64,000 nt of DNA, taken from contig SIJG01000060.1 of assembly GCA_023374025.1 (NCBI GenBank), positions 470,455 to 534,454 on the forward strand, in the 5' to 3' direction. Numbering within the stretch: position 1 is the first letter of the stretch; every line of letters starts with the position of its first letter. The stretch comes from Heterodera schachtii. Its lineage: Eukaryota > Nematoda > Chromadorea > Rhabditida > Heteroderidae. Under the pieces are notes generated by a model. The model did not search any database and was not told the origin of the DNA. It saw nothing but the letters and a program-made list of their open reading frames with translations. Shown one piece after another: positions 24,446 through 36,075 of the stretch. The position numbers were made by a program, and so were the translations under genes.

Positions 24446-25621
24446 TTTTTTTTCTCGAAATATAATTTTTAAAATATAATTTTTTTTAATGCATTTTTCT
24501 TGTGTATATTTTTAATTTATACGAAGGATGTTTTGGCCAAATTGGAAAAGAAATGCATTCATCCATTGATTTGACACGTTCATTTTATACGTGTCTTCAA
24601 TATAATATAGAAAAATATTTGCTGAAAAAAATGGTATAAAAATTTATGAAAAACAACATTTGTACATATAAAATAATTAGAGCCCGGAAATGGACCGGGA
24701 TTTCGGTACTGAATCGGGATTTTCGCACTATTTTTTGCAAATTAATTATTTAATTTATTTTTATTATTAAGCAATGAGTCGAGCTCTATACAAAGGCTAC
24801 ATGGAGCTGCTTTAAGCGAAAAGCTTCAAATTAATCACATACAAATTTATCCGTTTTTTCTTATTTTAATCAGAAATTAATGAGGGTTATTTTTATTTTA
24901 AAATTTTGAGAAATTATCTAAATGAATGTAAATTTCAAAAGTCCGGACCCGGGATTTTGGTGCGGAATCGGGATTTTCGGACTCACTCAAATACTCTTGA
25001 CGAAAATTTTTGGAAAAACATATCAAAAAATCCGTGGTTTTTTTTGGAGTATTCAAAACCGATGATTTTCAATATAAATTTGTTTAATTATGTCTGGCAA
25101 ACTCTAATGATATAATTACGGTTAGAAATTATATGCACTAAAAATGCCAAATATGCGCATAAAATGTGCACAAAAATCCCTCAAATATGCCCTAAAGGGG
25201 GGAGGATGAAAATTTGGTTATCCGGGGTTTTAGAGGTTGCTGATCACGAATCTGACATCTATTCAAGGTCATGGACCCCAAGAATCCCAGGGAATAAATT
25301 TTCATGACTATTATTAAAAAATTTTGCAAACCAAAAGGGTCCCCCCTGTTGTTTTTACTTTTTGATAAAATTCAAAAGAGTACTTACTCTTTGCAAGTAG
25401 CGCCAAATTCTCTTCTTTTTTTTTAAATAAAAAACATAAATATTTGACTTTTCTTACTTTTTCGGTCACGCATGCTTAATTTTTTTTTTACATCTGCATG
25501 AAATCAAAAAAAAAAATGAACAAATACATAAGATTGCTTAAAGTCAACCAATTTAATTAATCTTGAGATATTGCAAAGTCGATGATCGTCAATTAGCTTA
25601 AAATATTTTTTTAAAAACTCG
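24446..25621. other. Intergenic between A and B; word-type repeat remnants
   Basis: No exon chain. At 24679 is a TAGAGCCCGG start followed by ACCGGGATTTCGGTACTGAA; near 24940-24990 related CCCGGGATTTTGG phrases occur. At 25110-25200 are several AAATATGCGCATAAA-like phrases. These look like partial copies of word-type elements, but paired ends could not be fixed. Confidence 0.4.
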
Positions 25622-26005
25622 GTCCTCGGAATTGGGCGCCGGCACGTTTGGGCGCCAGCATGTTTTTTTCTATAACTTTTTTCTTTGTCAACCAAATCCA
25701 ACATTGTTGATATCATTGGAAAGCTCTACGTGCCCTCTATTAGCCTGCGAAGTTTAGGTTCAAAAAAGAAAAAGTTATGGCCAGAAGAATTAAAAAAACC
25801 AAATTTTCCAACTTTTTTGGCCATAAATTTGTTCAAAATTAACAAAAAATTTTTGGAATTTTGCAGGCTATTAGAGCATTTGAAGAGCTCTCGAATGATA
25901 CCAAAACTGTTTGGATTTGGATGACAAAGAAAAAAAGTTATAGTGGAAAAACATGTGCTGGCGCCCAACCGTGGCGCCCAACTGCTGAGGTAGACCGTCG
26001 GTCCT
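25622..26005. mobile_element. Foldback element, 'gggcgccagcatgttt' word
   Basis: Left arm GGAATTGGGCGCCGGCACG then TTTGGGCGCCAGCATG; right arm CATGTGCTGGCGCCCAACC then GTGGCGCCCAACTGC. The shared core lies between: AACTTTTTTCTTTGTCAACC, a TATCATTGGAAAGC phrase and CTCTATTAGCCTGC, followed by the inverse set ending in AAAAAAAGTTATAG. Total ~380 bp. The core matches elements at 38.1, 38.5 and 48.0 kb, whose end words differ. Confidence 0.85.
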
Positions 26006-26172
26006 TAATTCTTGAAAATTTCTAAAAATCTATGACGTTATGAACACGGCTAAATTAGTTAATGCGCCTAATTATGTATTATGAAAAATAAAATTTAAAA
26101 ATTCAACAATTTATCAACAACAGCAGGGTTAATGAACATTCACAATGATGATTTTTCATTGTTCACATTTTT

Positions 26173-29100
26173 TTATTGGATCAACAAATTTTGGCGAATT
26201 TTTTCCAATGTTTCACCAATTTTCACAATGTTTTCCACAGTTTTATTTTCGTCCAAATATTTGAAAATTTGGGCCAAAATGCCATCCAAAATGTCTTCTT
26301 CCATCATCTGCAATTCATCCATTGCCGTTTCAATGCATTTTCGCCAATAAATGAGCACATATTGCTTTTCCTCATCAATTTTGTCCTGCTCCCCTAATAT
26401 TGTGCCAATGTCGGACAATGTTTTTGGCACATTTTGTTCAAATGTGATGGCCAAAATTTTCATATTATCCGCATCGATGTTGAATTTTTTGAAGAGGGCA
26501 TAAAAAATTTCGGTTAAATTCTTCTTCATTTCTTTGAGAATTGTCTTTTCTTCTTAAAAAAGAAATTTTTTAAATTCTTAAACTCAATTTTGAGACAAAT
26601 TAAAACGGGAAAAATTGTAAAAATTATTATTTTTTAAATGATTTTTTGAATTTCTTAGATTCGGCTTAGAAATAAATTGGTTCCAGTTAGATAACGAAAT
26701 CTTAGGCGCCGAATTACAATTTTTTTTTGTGGCTTTATGTCATGTATCTCAATTTTAATTTTCTATTTAAAAATTCACAAAATCTCTAAATTAATATTTA
26801 AAAAACCGAAAAATAGACAAATTTTCCACACTTTTTATAACTTTAACTGATTCAATTTGTTCATAATAATTGAACATTTCGATTGCCGCACTGATAAAGG
26901 AAATTGAAATTTTCATGGACACAAAATATTTGGTCAACAATTGCACATCAATTGGCCAATTTGAAGGCGAAGCACGCATTTGGGCCAAAAATGAACTCGC
27001 AATTTTGTTCCAACTTAAAATTTAATGGTAAAAACTATTTTTTAAATTAAAAAATTCAACAAAATTTTAAAAATTGACCAGATGACAGCCCCTATTCAAA
27101 ACTACTATTAATTGTTTCTCTCACTTAAATAATTTAAATTAAAATTTTTTTTAGCAAGCTAGTCCCGGCCTGAATTTTTCCTTGGTCCAGTCCAGGCCAT
27201 TTTTGGGCAACCTGGGTTTTTATGGATCTGGCTTTATTCTGCATTGTATTTCAAGTTACCAAAAAATGATTAAATAAATTTTAAAAAATAAATCATTATC
27301 ACCAATTAGAATATTTTAGATTTTCTGAAGCAATAATTGATTTTTTCAAGAATTTGTTTTTTAAAGAAATTTCAAACCAAAAAAAACCCAGGTCACGGCC
27401 TGGACCCAGGCCGTGACAAACCAGGGGTTTTCCTGGACCTGGATTTTCCTTTGTTTTTGTCCTGAAAACCCAGGTCCATGTCCAATATGAAATCTAGGTC
27501 CAGCCAGGTCGAGGCTTTCTTGTCAAAATGTCGAGCTAGAATTTTAATTTTCTTTTTGACCAAATTAAATAAATCCCAATTATTATCCGTTTACAGAATT
27601 AATATTTGGCTTACTTTATGAATGCTTCCGAATAAGTAATTTTAACTTTAAAATCTTTTAATTATTTAGACCAATTACTATTTTTATATAATTAAAATAA
27701 AATAATTTTAATTATTTTCCATTTATAAAAATAATATTTTTAAATTACTTTATGAATGCTTCCGAATATGTTTGATCAATTTGCATTCCAATATTCGTTT
27801 TTATGCTGCTGATCGGCTCAAAGTCATCGCTGTTTGACAGTTTCTCAAGCACAAATTTTAAATGATCAGATGAGCGACTGATCAGTTGGAGATGATATTT
27901 GAAAAAGGCTTTATCATCCTGATTTAGAGCCTCCTCCATTTTGTCCATCTCCGTTTTTTCCAGTTCAATTTTTTCAACTTTTCCACCACCAGCAGCAGTT
28001 TTTTGTTGAATTTTCTTTAGTTTTTTCTGTTTTTGCTCTTTTTTATTTAGGTATTTGTCCTTGGCAAGTTCCTCGTCAATTTTTATTTTCAAATTTTCAA
28101 TTTCATTTTTGTACAAATTTTTGATTTCGGTTGGCATTTCGTCAAGAAATTCTTTGGCAATCGAAAAAAATGCCTTGGCATCATTCTCCATGACAATCCA
28201 ATGGTGCATATAAATTTTCACAAATTTTTCTTTTCGTCTCAACAAAAAATTGATTTGTTCAAGCAGTTCTTGATTTTGTTGTTGTCGGTGTGCAATTTTT
28301 GGTCTTTTATTGCTTGAACTTGGCTAAAAAAATATTTTAAAATTATTAATAAAATTAATTTCTGACAAAAAATAATAATTGCGCATTTATTAAAAATGAA
28401 TGATTGAAAGGTTAATTTTTTTAATTTAAAATTATAAATTCCATAATTTTGAAGCAAGGTTTTTAGATTTTATAAATTTTCAACAATTTATCTTAATGAC
28501 TCCCTAAGACAAAAAAAAAAAAATTTTTTGAAAAATCTTTTTTTTTGATTACCAAAAAATATTATCACCGACAAACTTTTATGTACAAAAATGGTAAATT
28601 CCATAAAATTATTTCATATGTATAAATTTATTTTTTTAATGCTAAATATATTAAATTTTACTTTATTTACATCATCATCACTTGGCATTGCATGTCCATT
28701 AAACTAAAATTTTAATTGAAAAAATTAAAATACAACAATTGTTCATAAACCTTTGAAAAATTTTGATTTTAAGTTAGGAATTTTTGAAAATTTTTTTATT
28801 TCTATGTAAAATCTAAAATATTCAATTTTACTTCTTTTTCATCTACTACCATTTCTTCAGCAGCATTTGACTAAAAAATAAATTTTAATATTTAAAACAT
28901 AAAATTAATTATTTCCAACCATTAAATATTTAAACAAGCACTTCGAAAAGCTAATTATCTTAGAAATAAGGACAAATGACGCAGTTCTTTTTGTCAACTT
29001 ATTCAAAGTAGAACGAATTATAGAATTTTTTTTTTTTGTTTTTCGTGCAAGACAAAGCCGCAGAAAAAATATTAAAAAATCTAAGCCCTAGTAATCATGA

Positions 29101-31147
29101 TATTTGAGAGAATTTCGTAAAAAAAAAACCCTAAGAGGTTGCAAAATTGGGATTGATGTTAAAATTAGGGTTGGCCTCCGACTAGGGTGGGGGGAGGGGA
29201 ACTTCGGCCTCGAAAACTTCGCATTTTTGCGCTTCGGCTTCCGATAAATTAACCGAAGTTTTATGGAAAACTCTTATTACAGAGTTTTCATATTGAAAAA
29301 CAGGCCAAAAGAGCGATTCTAAAGTGAATGACTTTTCATTTTTTAATTTTCGAAATTTTATTCTGAAACAGCTTGCCAAAAAGGGGGTAGAGGAGCAGGT
29401 ACAAAAATGTCGGGGACCGGACGGGGGTCGGTAGCAGTTCGTACAATGGCGTTTCGTACAGTTTCAAATGGGAATGGCCATAACTTTTTTTGTTCGTCAG
29501 TTAATTTTTCTTCAAAATTGATATCATTCGAAAGCTCTACGTGTTTAGAAGCTATCATTAAGCAGAAGCTAAGAGCGATTAATCATCTCACCAAAAAGTT
29601 ATGATTTATAGTTTACAAAAAATTAGAATTTTCTTGAATTTTTAAGTCTTATAAATCATAACTTTTTGGTGAGATGAGATTAATCGCTTAGCTTCTGCTT
29701 AATGATAGCTTCTAAACACGTAGAGCTTTTGAATGATACAAGAAATTAAATGACGAACAAAAAAGTTATGGTCATTCCCATTTGAAATTGTACGAAACGC
29801 CATTGTACGAACTGCCATGACACCACCGGACGGACGCTCGAGGTCGAAGACCAACCCTTGTCAATCAATTCATACATATAACGATTAAAAAAATGAATTT
29901 CGTCCATTTTTCATTAAAAAAATCTATTAAAAAAAAAATCCGTTTTTGGCATCGAGCTATGGTGATCTGGGGAGATAAATGTTTTCTGTGGTGGTATGCT
30001 TGTTCTACAAGGGATGGCTTAATCCTTTTTTTTCCTAGAAAAATTTTCATCCCACTAAAGTTTCGAAAATCATCATTTGGCATATCCTAAAAGCGGTTAA
30101 ATGATCAATCGAATCAACATGGTGATGATTAGAGACCGGAAATTTCAAATTTGCGGATCCCGCTGCGGGATTGGAACTCAAATTTTTTTGCGGGACGGGA
30201 TCCCGCGGGATTAATCCCGCAAATCCCGCAATCCCGCAAATCCCGCATTAAAATTTGCGGGATCCCGCGCGGGATTGCGGGATTATGGAAAATACGAAAA
30301 ATTTAATAAAATTTCAAAAATTTTCCAAAAATTAAAAATACCTGAAATTTTGAAAAATAAATTTTTAGGGGCTGTCGGGATGCATTAAAAAGGGCTGATG
30401 GGTCGACTAAGATTTTTCGAATGGATGTTAAAAAGAGATCGGGAAGCAAATTTGTTAATGGCCCATAAATTTGACTATTTTGTTGCTTTTCAAAACCGCT
30501 TTTTTGTGGCGCAATTTTTTAAAAACTAGGACAGAGGGGTCCGGCGGTGCCGATAGGCACCTCCGATAAATTTTTTGAAAAATTTAATGCCATTTGTTAA
30601 CAGATTTTGTCTAAAATTGACCAAATTTTGCACTTTTTGACTCAATTCCTACAGGATTAATAAGTAAAAGCCGGTCCGGCGGTGCCGATAGGCGCCGCCG
30701 GGAAATTTTTTGGAAATTCTAGATGAAATTTGCGATGAAATGAGTTAATTTTAAATTTATTATTTAATTAATTCAAAAATATTTGGCATTTTGTTTACAA
30801 AATTTTTCAAAAAATCAATAAAATCCCGCATAATCCCGCACAAAAAGTCAAATTTGCGGATCCCGCTGCGGGATTGGAACTCAAAATTCTTTGCGGGACG
30901 GGATCCCGCGGGATTAATCCCGCAAATCCCGCAATCCCGCATTTTCAAAAAAATGCGGGATTGCGGACTGGGATCCCGCAAAATCCCGCGCGGGATCCCG
31001 TCCCGCGCCGGTCTCTAGTGATGATGTAATTAATTAACTTACAAGTAGCGGAATGGTCTCTTCATCTTTGTCGTCGCCTCCTCCCTTTGCGGATGTAACG
31101 ATTATTATAAAATTGATACTAATAAAAATTGAAAAAAACAAATTCAT
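26173..31147 (-). CDS. Secreted family protein B, six exons, ~440 aa
   Basis: Paralogue of gene A. Exons on the minus strand: 31043-31147 (signal peptide), 28832-28870, 28662-28703, 27749-28323, 26832-27013 and 26173-26552; phases 0, 0, 0, 2 and 1. Residues 1-20 (MNLFFSIFISINFIIIVTSA) form the signal peptide, followed by an acidic segment GGGDDKDEE. Exon 4 opens with PSSSNKRPK, an NLS-like basic cluster, and encodes a Lys/Glu-rich helical region (about 190-240) with coiled-coil character. Exon 5 contains SPSNWPIDVQLLTKYFVSMK; exon 6 is almost identical to A at EQNVPKTLSDIGT. The first intron is 2.2 kb and holds two transposable elements. The end of the third short exon is uncertain by three codons. 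Function unknown; effector-like by architecture only. Confidence 0.75.
27150..27540. mobile_element. Element of 'cctggacctgg' family, copy 1
   Basis: In the intron between exons 4 and 5 of gene B. It opens with GTCCCGGCCTGAATTTTTCC and closes with CAAAATGTCGAGCTAG. Ends are dense in CCAGGTCC and CCTGGA phrases; the middle is AT-rich and contains TTGATTTTTTCAAG. Confidence 0.8.
29164..29862. mobile_element. Nested TIR element with foldback core
   Basis: Outer ends TAGGGTTGGCCTCCGAC and GTCGAAGACCAACCCT are inverted. Near the left end are CTTCGGCCTCG and GCTTCGGCTTCCG phrases. Inside, at about 29397-29835, lies a second inverted pair: GTTCGTACAATGGCGTTTCG on the left with its inverse CGAAACGCCATTGTACGAAC on the right, around a palindrome with ATATCATTCGAAAGCTCTAC and AGAAGCTATCATTAAGC. 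All lies within intron 1 of gene B. Confidence 0.8.
30139..31018. mobile_element. TIR element, 'gcgggatcccgc' word, with GC hairpins
   Basis: Starts TTAGAGACCGGAAATTTC and ends CGCCGGTCTCTAGT. Both ends are stacked with GCGGGATCCCGC, TCCCGCAAATCCCGC and similar phrases. Two copies of the GC-rich hairpin CCGGCGGTGCCGATAGG stand in the interior, at 30541 and 30676. Located in intron 1 of gene B, ~25 bp from the signal-peptide exon. Confidence 0.85.
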
Positions 31148-31820
31148 TTCAACCTTTACAATTTTATATATATTTTTTTTAAATGATTTTTTATTTAGTA
31201 TGGGAATTTATTAATGAAGATTTGCCAAAATGAATATTTTTATTGGGTAATTGATTCTATACGTGTATAAGAAGTATTAATGATTTTCTTATGATTTGTA
31301 GAAAATAGAATTATTTTTTTAAATTGTGAAGTAATGAAAATGAATGAAATTTTTGTACAATGACGACGAGTTGAAATTTCGAAATACGGTTAAAATTTAA
31401 TTAAATACACTGTATAAACAATAAACATTCAAATAAATTAAATAAAATATGAATTATTGGACATTTTTGAATTTTTTAAAATATAAATATAAAAATGTAA
31501 TTTCCAAAGATCTGTTTTTTTTAATATTTTTGTAATTTTTTGAAACCTTTTTCATTCAGATTTATTTCTTTTACAGAAAAGGAAAAATTAAAAATCCTTG
31601 ATATTAATAAAAAAAAACGTTGATTATTTATTTATTTTTTAAATTTATTATTTCGTATATTTTTCACAATAAAAAAAGTTAAAAAATAAAATTTACTTTT
31701 TTTTTTCTCATTTTTCCTAATAAAACAGTATTTATTAAAAAACTTTTAAAATAATTAAATTTTCTTTATTTTTTCTAATGAAATTTTTAAAACAATTGCT
31801 TCTCCGACAACTGTTTGTTT

Positions 31821-31952
31821 TTAAAAACCTAAAGCCACAAAGAATGCATCTTGGTCCTCCATTGATCCATCCGACAGCTCAATAATATCCTTGAGGTTTT
31901 GTTTCAATATTTCACGCAAATATTTTTCTCGCTTTTTATTACCAATTTCATT
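31821..31952 (-). pseudogene. Orphan C-terminal exon
   Basis: Reads as a short coding-like stretch: EKYLREILKQNLKDIIELS, then MEDQDAFFVALGF and a stop. Codon choice is mixed rather than A/T-only, which sets it apart from its surroundings. No upstream exon on this strand joins it: an in-frame stop lies just ahead without a convincing acceptor, and the third LIM gene starts 46 bp away on the other strand. Probably the 3' end of a lost gene, or an unrecognised last exon. Confidence 0.35.
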
Positions 31953-31997
31953 ATTTTAATTTAAATTATTTATTTTAATTATTAATATAACAATCAA

Positions 31998-34900
31998 ATG
32001 TTTGCTTGGTCACAAGGCCCTGAACTCGTCGAATGTGCAATATGCGGAGAAAAAGTTGACCTTTTTGACAAAATCACCGTGGACCGGGAAACAAGTGAGG
32101 AAATTTGTAAATTGCATTAGGCCACAATTTCGAATTCAAAAAAATCCAAAATAGAGCCCGGAAACGGGAGTTCGGTACTGAATGATTTTTGCACATATTC
32201 ACAAACCGTGGTGCGACATTTGAGGATCCCGACATTTGAGGACCCGACACTTGAGGATCCCGACATTTGAGGACACGACTTTTGAGGACACGACTTTTGA
32301 GGACCCGACATTTGAGGATATCCCCGACATTTGAGGACCCGACTTTTGAGGACACGACATTTGAGGATATCCCCGACATTTGAGGACCCGACTTTTGAGG
32401 ACACGACATTTCAGGACATACACATTTTCAAAAAATATAAATGGAAATTTTAGTTTAATTCATTATAAAAAGAAGAAAATGCCTTTCCCAGGGGCCAACG
32501 GGAGAAATGTTGCAAAAAATGTTCAAGTACAGCCGAATAAATTCCAATCTTTTTCTCTACGTACAGCATATAGCATCAGGATGCCGAGGTCTGCCTTTGA
32601 GTTTGTCTAACACGAAGTTCAAAGGGAAAAAATCTTGTAAAAGCTCATTATAAATGCTGTAAGACCCCTCTTGTTTCCGACTAACCGATGGAATATTCAT
32701 GAATGCGTTCTTCGGAAAATATTAATCATAGGGCCCAGACTCAAAAACACCCAAAACCACTTTTATAAGTTTTCTTATGCGCTGAAAACGATTAAGCAAT
32801 CAAAAATTTTGGCGCGCTTCAACTTTAAACCGGTTTTTGAACCGGTTCAAAATTCGAAAAATTAAGAAAATTGACGAAAATCGTTTAGCCTTGAATATCG
32901 AGTATTGCGCTAAAAAACCGTCGCACACTCGACTACGGCGGCCAGTAGGTGGGGCGAGACTACGGGCTACGGAAGAAGTCCGCGCGTTATCCGCAGGCGG
33001 TTGACTGATTGGCGGGGCCGTTCGGGCCCCCGCAGTCAATCGCCTGTGGCGCTCGTCAGACTGCTTCCTCCGCCCTCCGTCTCGCCCCACTACTTGCTCC
33101 GTCTTCGCATGCTCCCTTTTGCGAAAGTTAGATTGTCTTCGATTATCCATTTTTTCATTGGTACTGAAATGTTCGTAAAAAATACCCGATTTTCTTAGTT
33201 TTTCGAATTTTGAACCGATTCAAAAACCGGTTTAAAGTTGAAGCGCGCCAAAATTTTTGATTGCTTAATCGTTTTCCGCGTATAAGAAAACCTATAAAAG
33301 TTGTTTTGTGTGTTTTTGAGTCTGGGCCCTATGATAAATCCCGAAATATGTACAAAAAACCCCAAATATGTAAATAAAATTTTTCAAATGGTTATTTTAT
33401 GGAAAAAATCCCGTATAAAGGATGAAATAGGGACAAAATGCCATAAAAATGACTTAAATAGGCTTATAATACCTTTTAGTATTTTAAAAATTACTTTTTG
33501 GTATTTTTCAGGTGTACATTTTCAAAATATGTAAACAATGAAGAAATGTACAAAAATATTTTCCGAAATTTTTGATTTATTTTTAGGATTTTCCAAAAAT
33601 TCCCTAAAAATCTTCAAAATATGTAAAAATGAAAATATATATGAAAAATCCAAAATATGTACAAATATGTAAGAAAATCCCTAAATATGTATAAAAACTC
33701 CGAATATGTAAAAATACGTAAATATAAGTCCCGATTTTTATTCGCAAACATAAAAAAGAAATTGTTTTTCTTACTATTTAGAGCATGGAGAAGCCAGGCT
33801 AAAAATATGTATTCACTGTCATGTGTTTTTTTCCGTTCTCGAATTCTTATCCCCTGACTTGGGTCCAACTCATACTGCTACAGCTTATCAGCTGCAATTC
33901 TCTTTTGTCTCTTTAGAACAGTGATGAGTCCAATAATTGAAAAGTATAGCTCGATCAATTCATTTTCATTCGATACAAGGGAGTTTACACTGGAGAATTG
34001 CATTCTTAAAGTTAAATGAACCTTTCTTCGGCCTTTTTTGTGCGACCCAAATCATGAAGAACGCTTTCTTGATGATTACAGGTGTTAATCGAAAATAAGG
34101 GGGGTCTTCGAGCATTTATGAGAAGATTTTTCCCTTTGAACTTCGTGTTATACAACGCGTTAGATAATTACAAAAACTCAAACTCAAATCTTAGCATCTT
34201 GATACTACATGCTGTACATGGAGAATAAAGATTTAATTATTCGGCTGTCCTTGAAGACTTTTTGCCAAATTTGCTCCCATTTGCCTTTGGAAAATGCATT
34301 TTCTCATTTATAATGATATAAAATAAAATTTCCATTTAATTTTTTTGAAAATGTTTATGTCCTCAAATGTCGGGTCCTCAAAAGTCGTGTCCTCAAATGT
34401 CGGGATCCTCAAATGTCGGGTCCTCAAATGTCGGGATCCTCAAATGTCGGGTCCTCAAATGTCGGGTCCTCAAATGTCAAGTCCTCAAATGTCGGGTAGC
34501 CATTCAAACACTTCCAAATGAAAAATTTGAAAAATATCTCAGAAAATCCGAAAAATTTTCCTCTCATGGCCTTGCAATTTATTTAGAAGGAAAATGCCTC
34601 GGACAACAGAATGCCAAAAAAAAAAAAAATTCTTTGTAAAATAAATTTGAAAAATGGACACTTTTTATCGCGCATTTTCTTCCAAAAAAAAATGGCCAAA
34701 TGCTTAAATGATTTTGTTATTTCAGTGTTTTATTTTTGATCCCAAAAAATATTTGTATCTTGAAAACTTAAAAATTAATTATTTAAAATTGGGCCGATTT
34801 TGAAAAAAAAAAATGCCCAGAAAAAGGTGGCACAGATGGAATCCATGTTATGTTCGCCAAATTCACAGATGGAATCCATGTTATGTTCGCCAAATTCATA

Positions 34901-35182
34901 AAAATTTTAATTAATTTATTTATTTATGCATTTTTTAAATTTTTAATTTGCCCACTGTCCCAAGTCCACAAAAAATGCTTCACATGCTGCTACTGTGGCA
35001 AGGGCTTGCAGCAGGGCGCGTGCGCAATGGCATTGGCATTTTTCAATCGGATTGGCCCGCGCTTTTACTGCTCCGGCAAGGCGGGCAGTTGCGCAATGTT
35101 GCCAAATGATCAGAAAGAGGCCAAACTGAAGGAGAAAGGCTTGGCGACGCGTAAAACGACCGCCAAATCAAATTTCAAATGA
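31998..35182 (+). CDS. Single-LIM-domain protein, copy 3, transposon-filled intron
   Basis: Third LIM paralogue, ~104 aa, exons 31998-32094 and 34965-35182, phase 1. The N-terminus is MFAWSQGPELVECAICGEK; exon 2 continues with the HKKC, CCYC and YCSGKAGSC zinc ligands and ends in a basic tail. The second intron of copies 1 and 2 (within the codon for the residue before YC) is absent here, so either it was lost or the copy derives from a processed intermediate. The remaining intron is 2.87 kb instead of ~60-130 bp, because a large foldback element and two further elements are inserted. Frame and zinc ligands are intact, so the gene may still be expressed if this intron is removed. Confidence 0.8.
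32718..33345. mobile_element. Nested TIR element with GC-rich centre
   Basis: Ends ATCATAGGGCCCAGACTC and GAGTCTGGGCCCTATGAT are perfect inverses. The arms continue through CAATCAAAAATTTTGGCGCG and AACCGGTTTTTGAACCGGTT, about 190 bp each. The centre (32920-33110) is strikingly GC-rich and itself inverted: GTAGGTGGGGCGAGAC pairs with GTCTCGCCCCACTAC. It is inserted in the larger foldback. Confidence 0.85.
33346..33870 (-). mobile_element. 'tacatattt' element, copy 1 (reverse)
   Basis: AAATATGTACAAA and AAATATGTAAA phrases throughout, then TTTATTCGCAAACAT and TACTATTTAGAGCATGGAGA. The same order, reversed, occurs at 50.6-51.2 and 62.6-63.0 kb. Nested between the arms of the large foldback. Confidence 0.8.
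34831..34896 (+). repeat. Exact 33-bp tandem duplication
   Basis: The unit CACAGATGGAATCCATGTTA plus TGTTCGCCAAATT stands twice without mismatch, in the intron 70 bp before exon 2 of LIM copy 3. The lack of divergence suggests a recent event. Confidence 0.9.
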
Positions 35183-36075
35183 ACGACCAATTTTTTGGTG
35201 TCATCATTTTGGGCTTTTCCAAATATTTACACCAGTTTTTGAAAAAAAGATTTGAAATACATTCATTAAGTATTCTTTGGTTAATGTTTAAATCTTTGGA
35301 AAAATGTGAAGAATATTGCCGGCATTGAAAATGTATATAAATTCGTCATTTTCGGAGGTTTTGAGGACCCGTAACTTTTTGCAATTTATTTTTTGCTGAA
35401 AAATTCTATCAGATTCGTGCTTTACATACCAAGCGGAACCGATTGATATAGCTTTTGTCGGTGTTCCATGCGTTTTAAGCAGTGGACGGTTCAGTCTCAT
35501 AGGTATTTAGCCATTTAGTCCCGGGTCTGTAACTCTTCAGGGGAGTGGTTGCCGCCAGAAATTATGCTTTTGGATTATTTAATTACAGACCTAGAGAGTA
35601 GATTAATATATAATTATATACATTTTCATTCCCGGCAGTATTCTTCACTTTTACCAATTCTTTAATTTTAATAACTTTTTTTTAAGTGTTAAAATTAAAT
35701 AAATCTTAAAGCTTCCATAGAATTCAGCATAAAAATTATTATTTATTATCATAAGGGATGCAAAACATTCTTCAAAACTTAAAAGATTTCATATATTCAA
35801 AGCATCTTTACAAACATTCGAATATTTTTTTTTTGAAAAAATTCACCCAATTTTTACGTGAAATTTTCAAGTTTTATAAAAAAAATGCTAAGTGCACGAA
35901 AATTTTGGAAATTTTGCAGAATGTTTGTCCTAGCTATCACTTTTTTAAAATTCAATTGGAATTATGCCAATCAAATGATGATTTATTAGGGAAAAAAATG
36001 AAATTATCAAAAAATATGAATTGGGCATTATAGAAAAATTTAAAAATATGTGCCTATACATTAAAAAATATCTCT
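35183..36075. other. Intergenic with unclassified sequence
   Basis: At 35290-35560 is a stretch of near-normal base composition without an exon chain, possibly an old repeat. At 35758-36033 there is a 91-codon ATG-initiated frame of Lys/Asn/Phe/Leu-rich composition; it could be a small gene or relic, but no splice partner or domain was seen. Confidence 0.3.

Larger units (their letters stand above)
32218..34497. mobile_element. Large foldback element, ~480-bp arms
   Basis: Left arm starts with a tandem array (32218-32425) of the ~15-bp word GACATTTGAGGACCC and variants ending GGATATCCCC; right arm (34358-34497) has the inverse, TCCTCAAATGTCGGG. Beyond the arrays the arms still match: AAATGGAAATTTTA, GAGAAAATGC-like text and AACACGAAGTTCAAAGGGAA on the left are found inverted on the right at about 34130-34345. 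The space between arms is filled by two other elements. It lies in the intron of LIM copy 3. No transposase frame found. Confidence 0.85.

Noticed and set aside
32074..32409. Long overlapping ORFs rich in KCRVLK and SGPQ
   Set aside because: Products of the ~15-bp word array of the large foldback; three frames are open at once.
34367..34639. ORF of 90 codons
   Set aside because: Same array in inverse orientation running into non-coding sequence.
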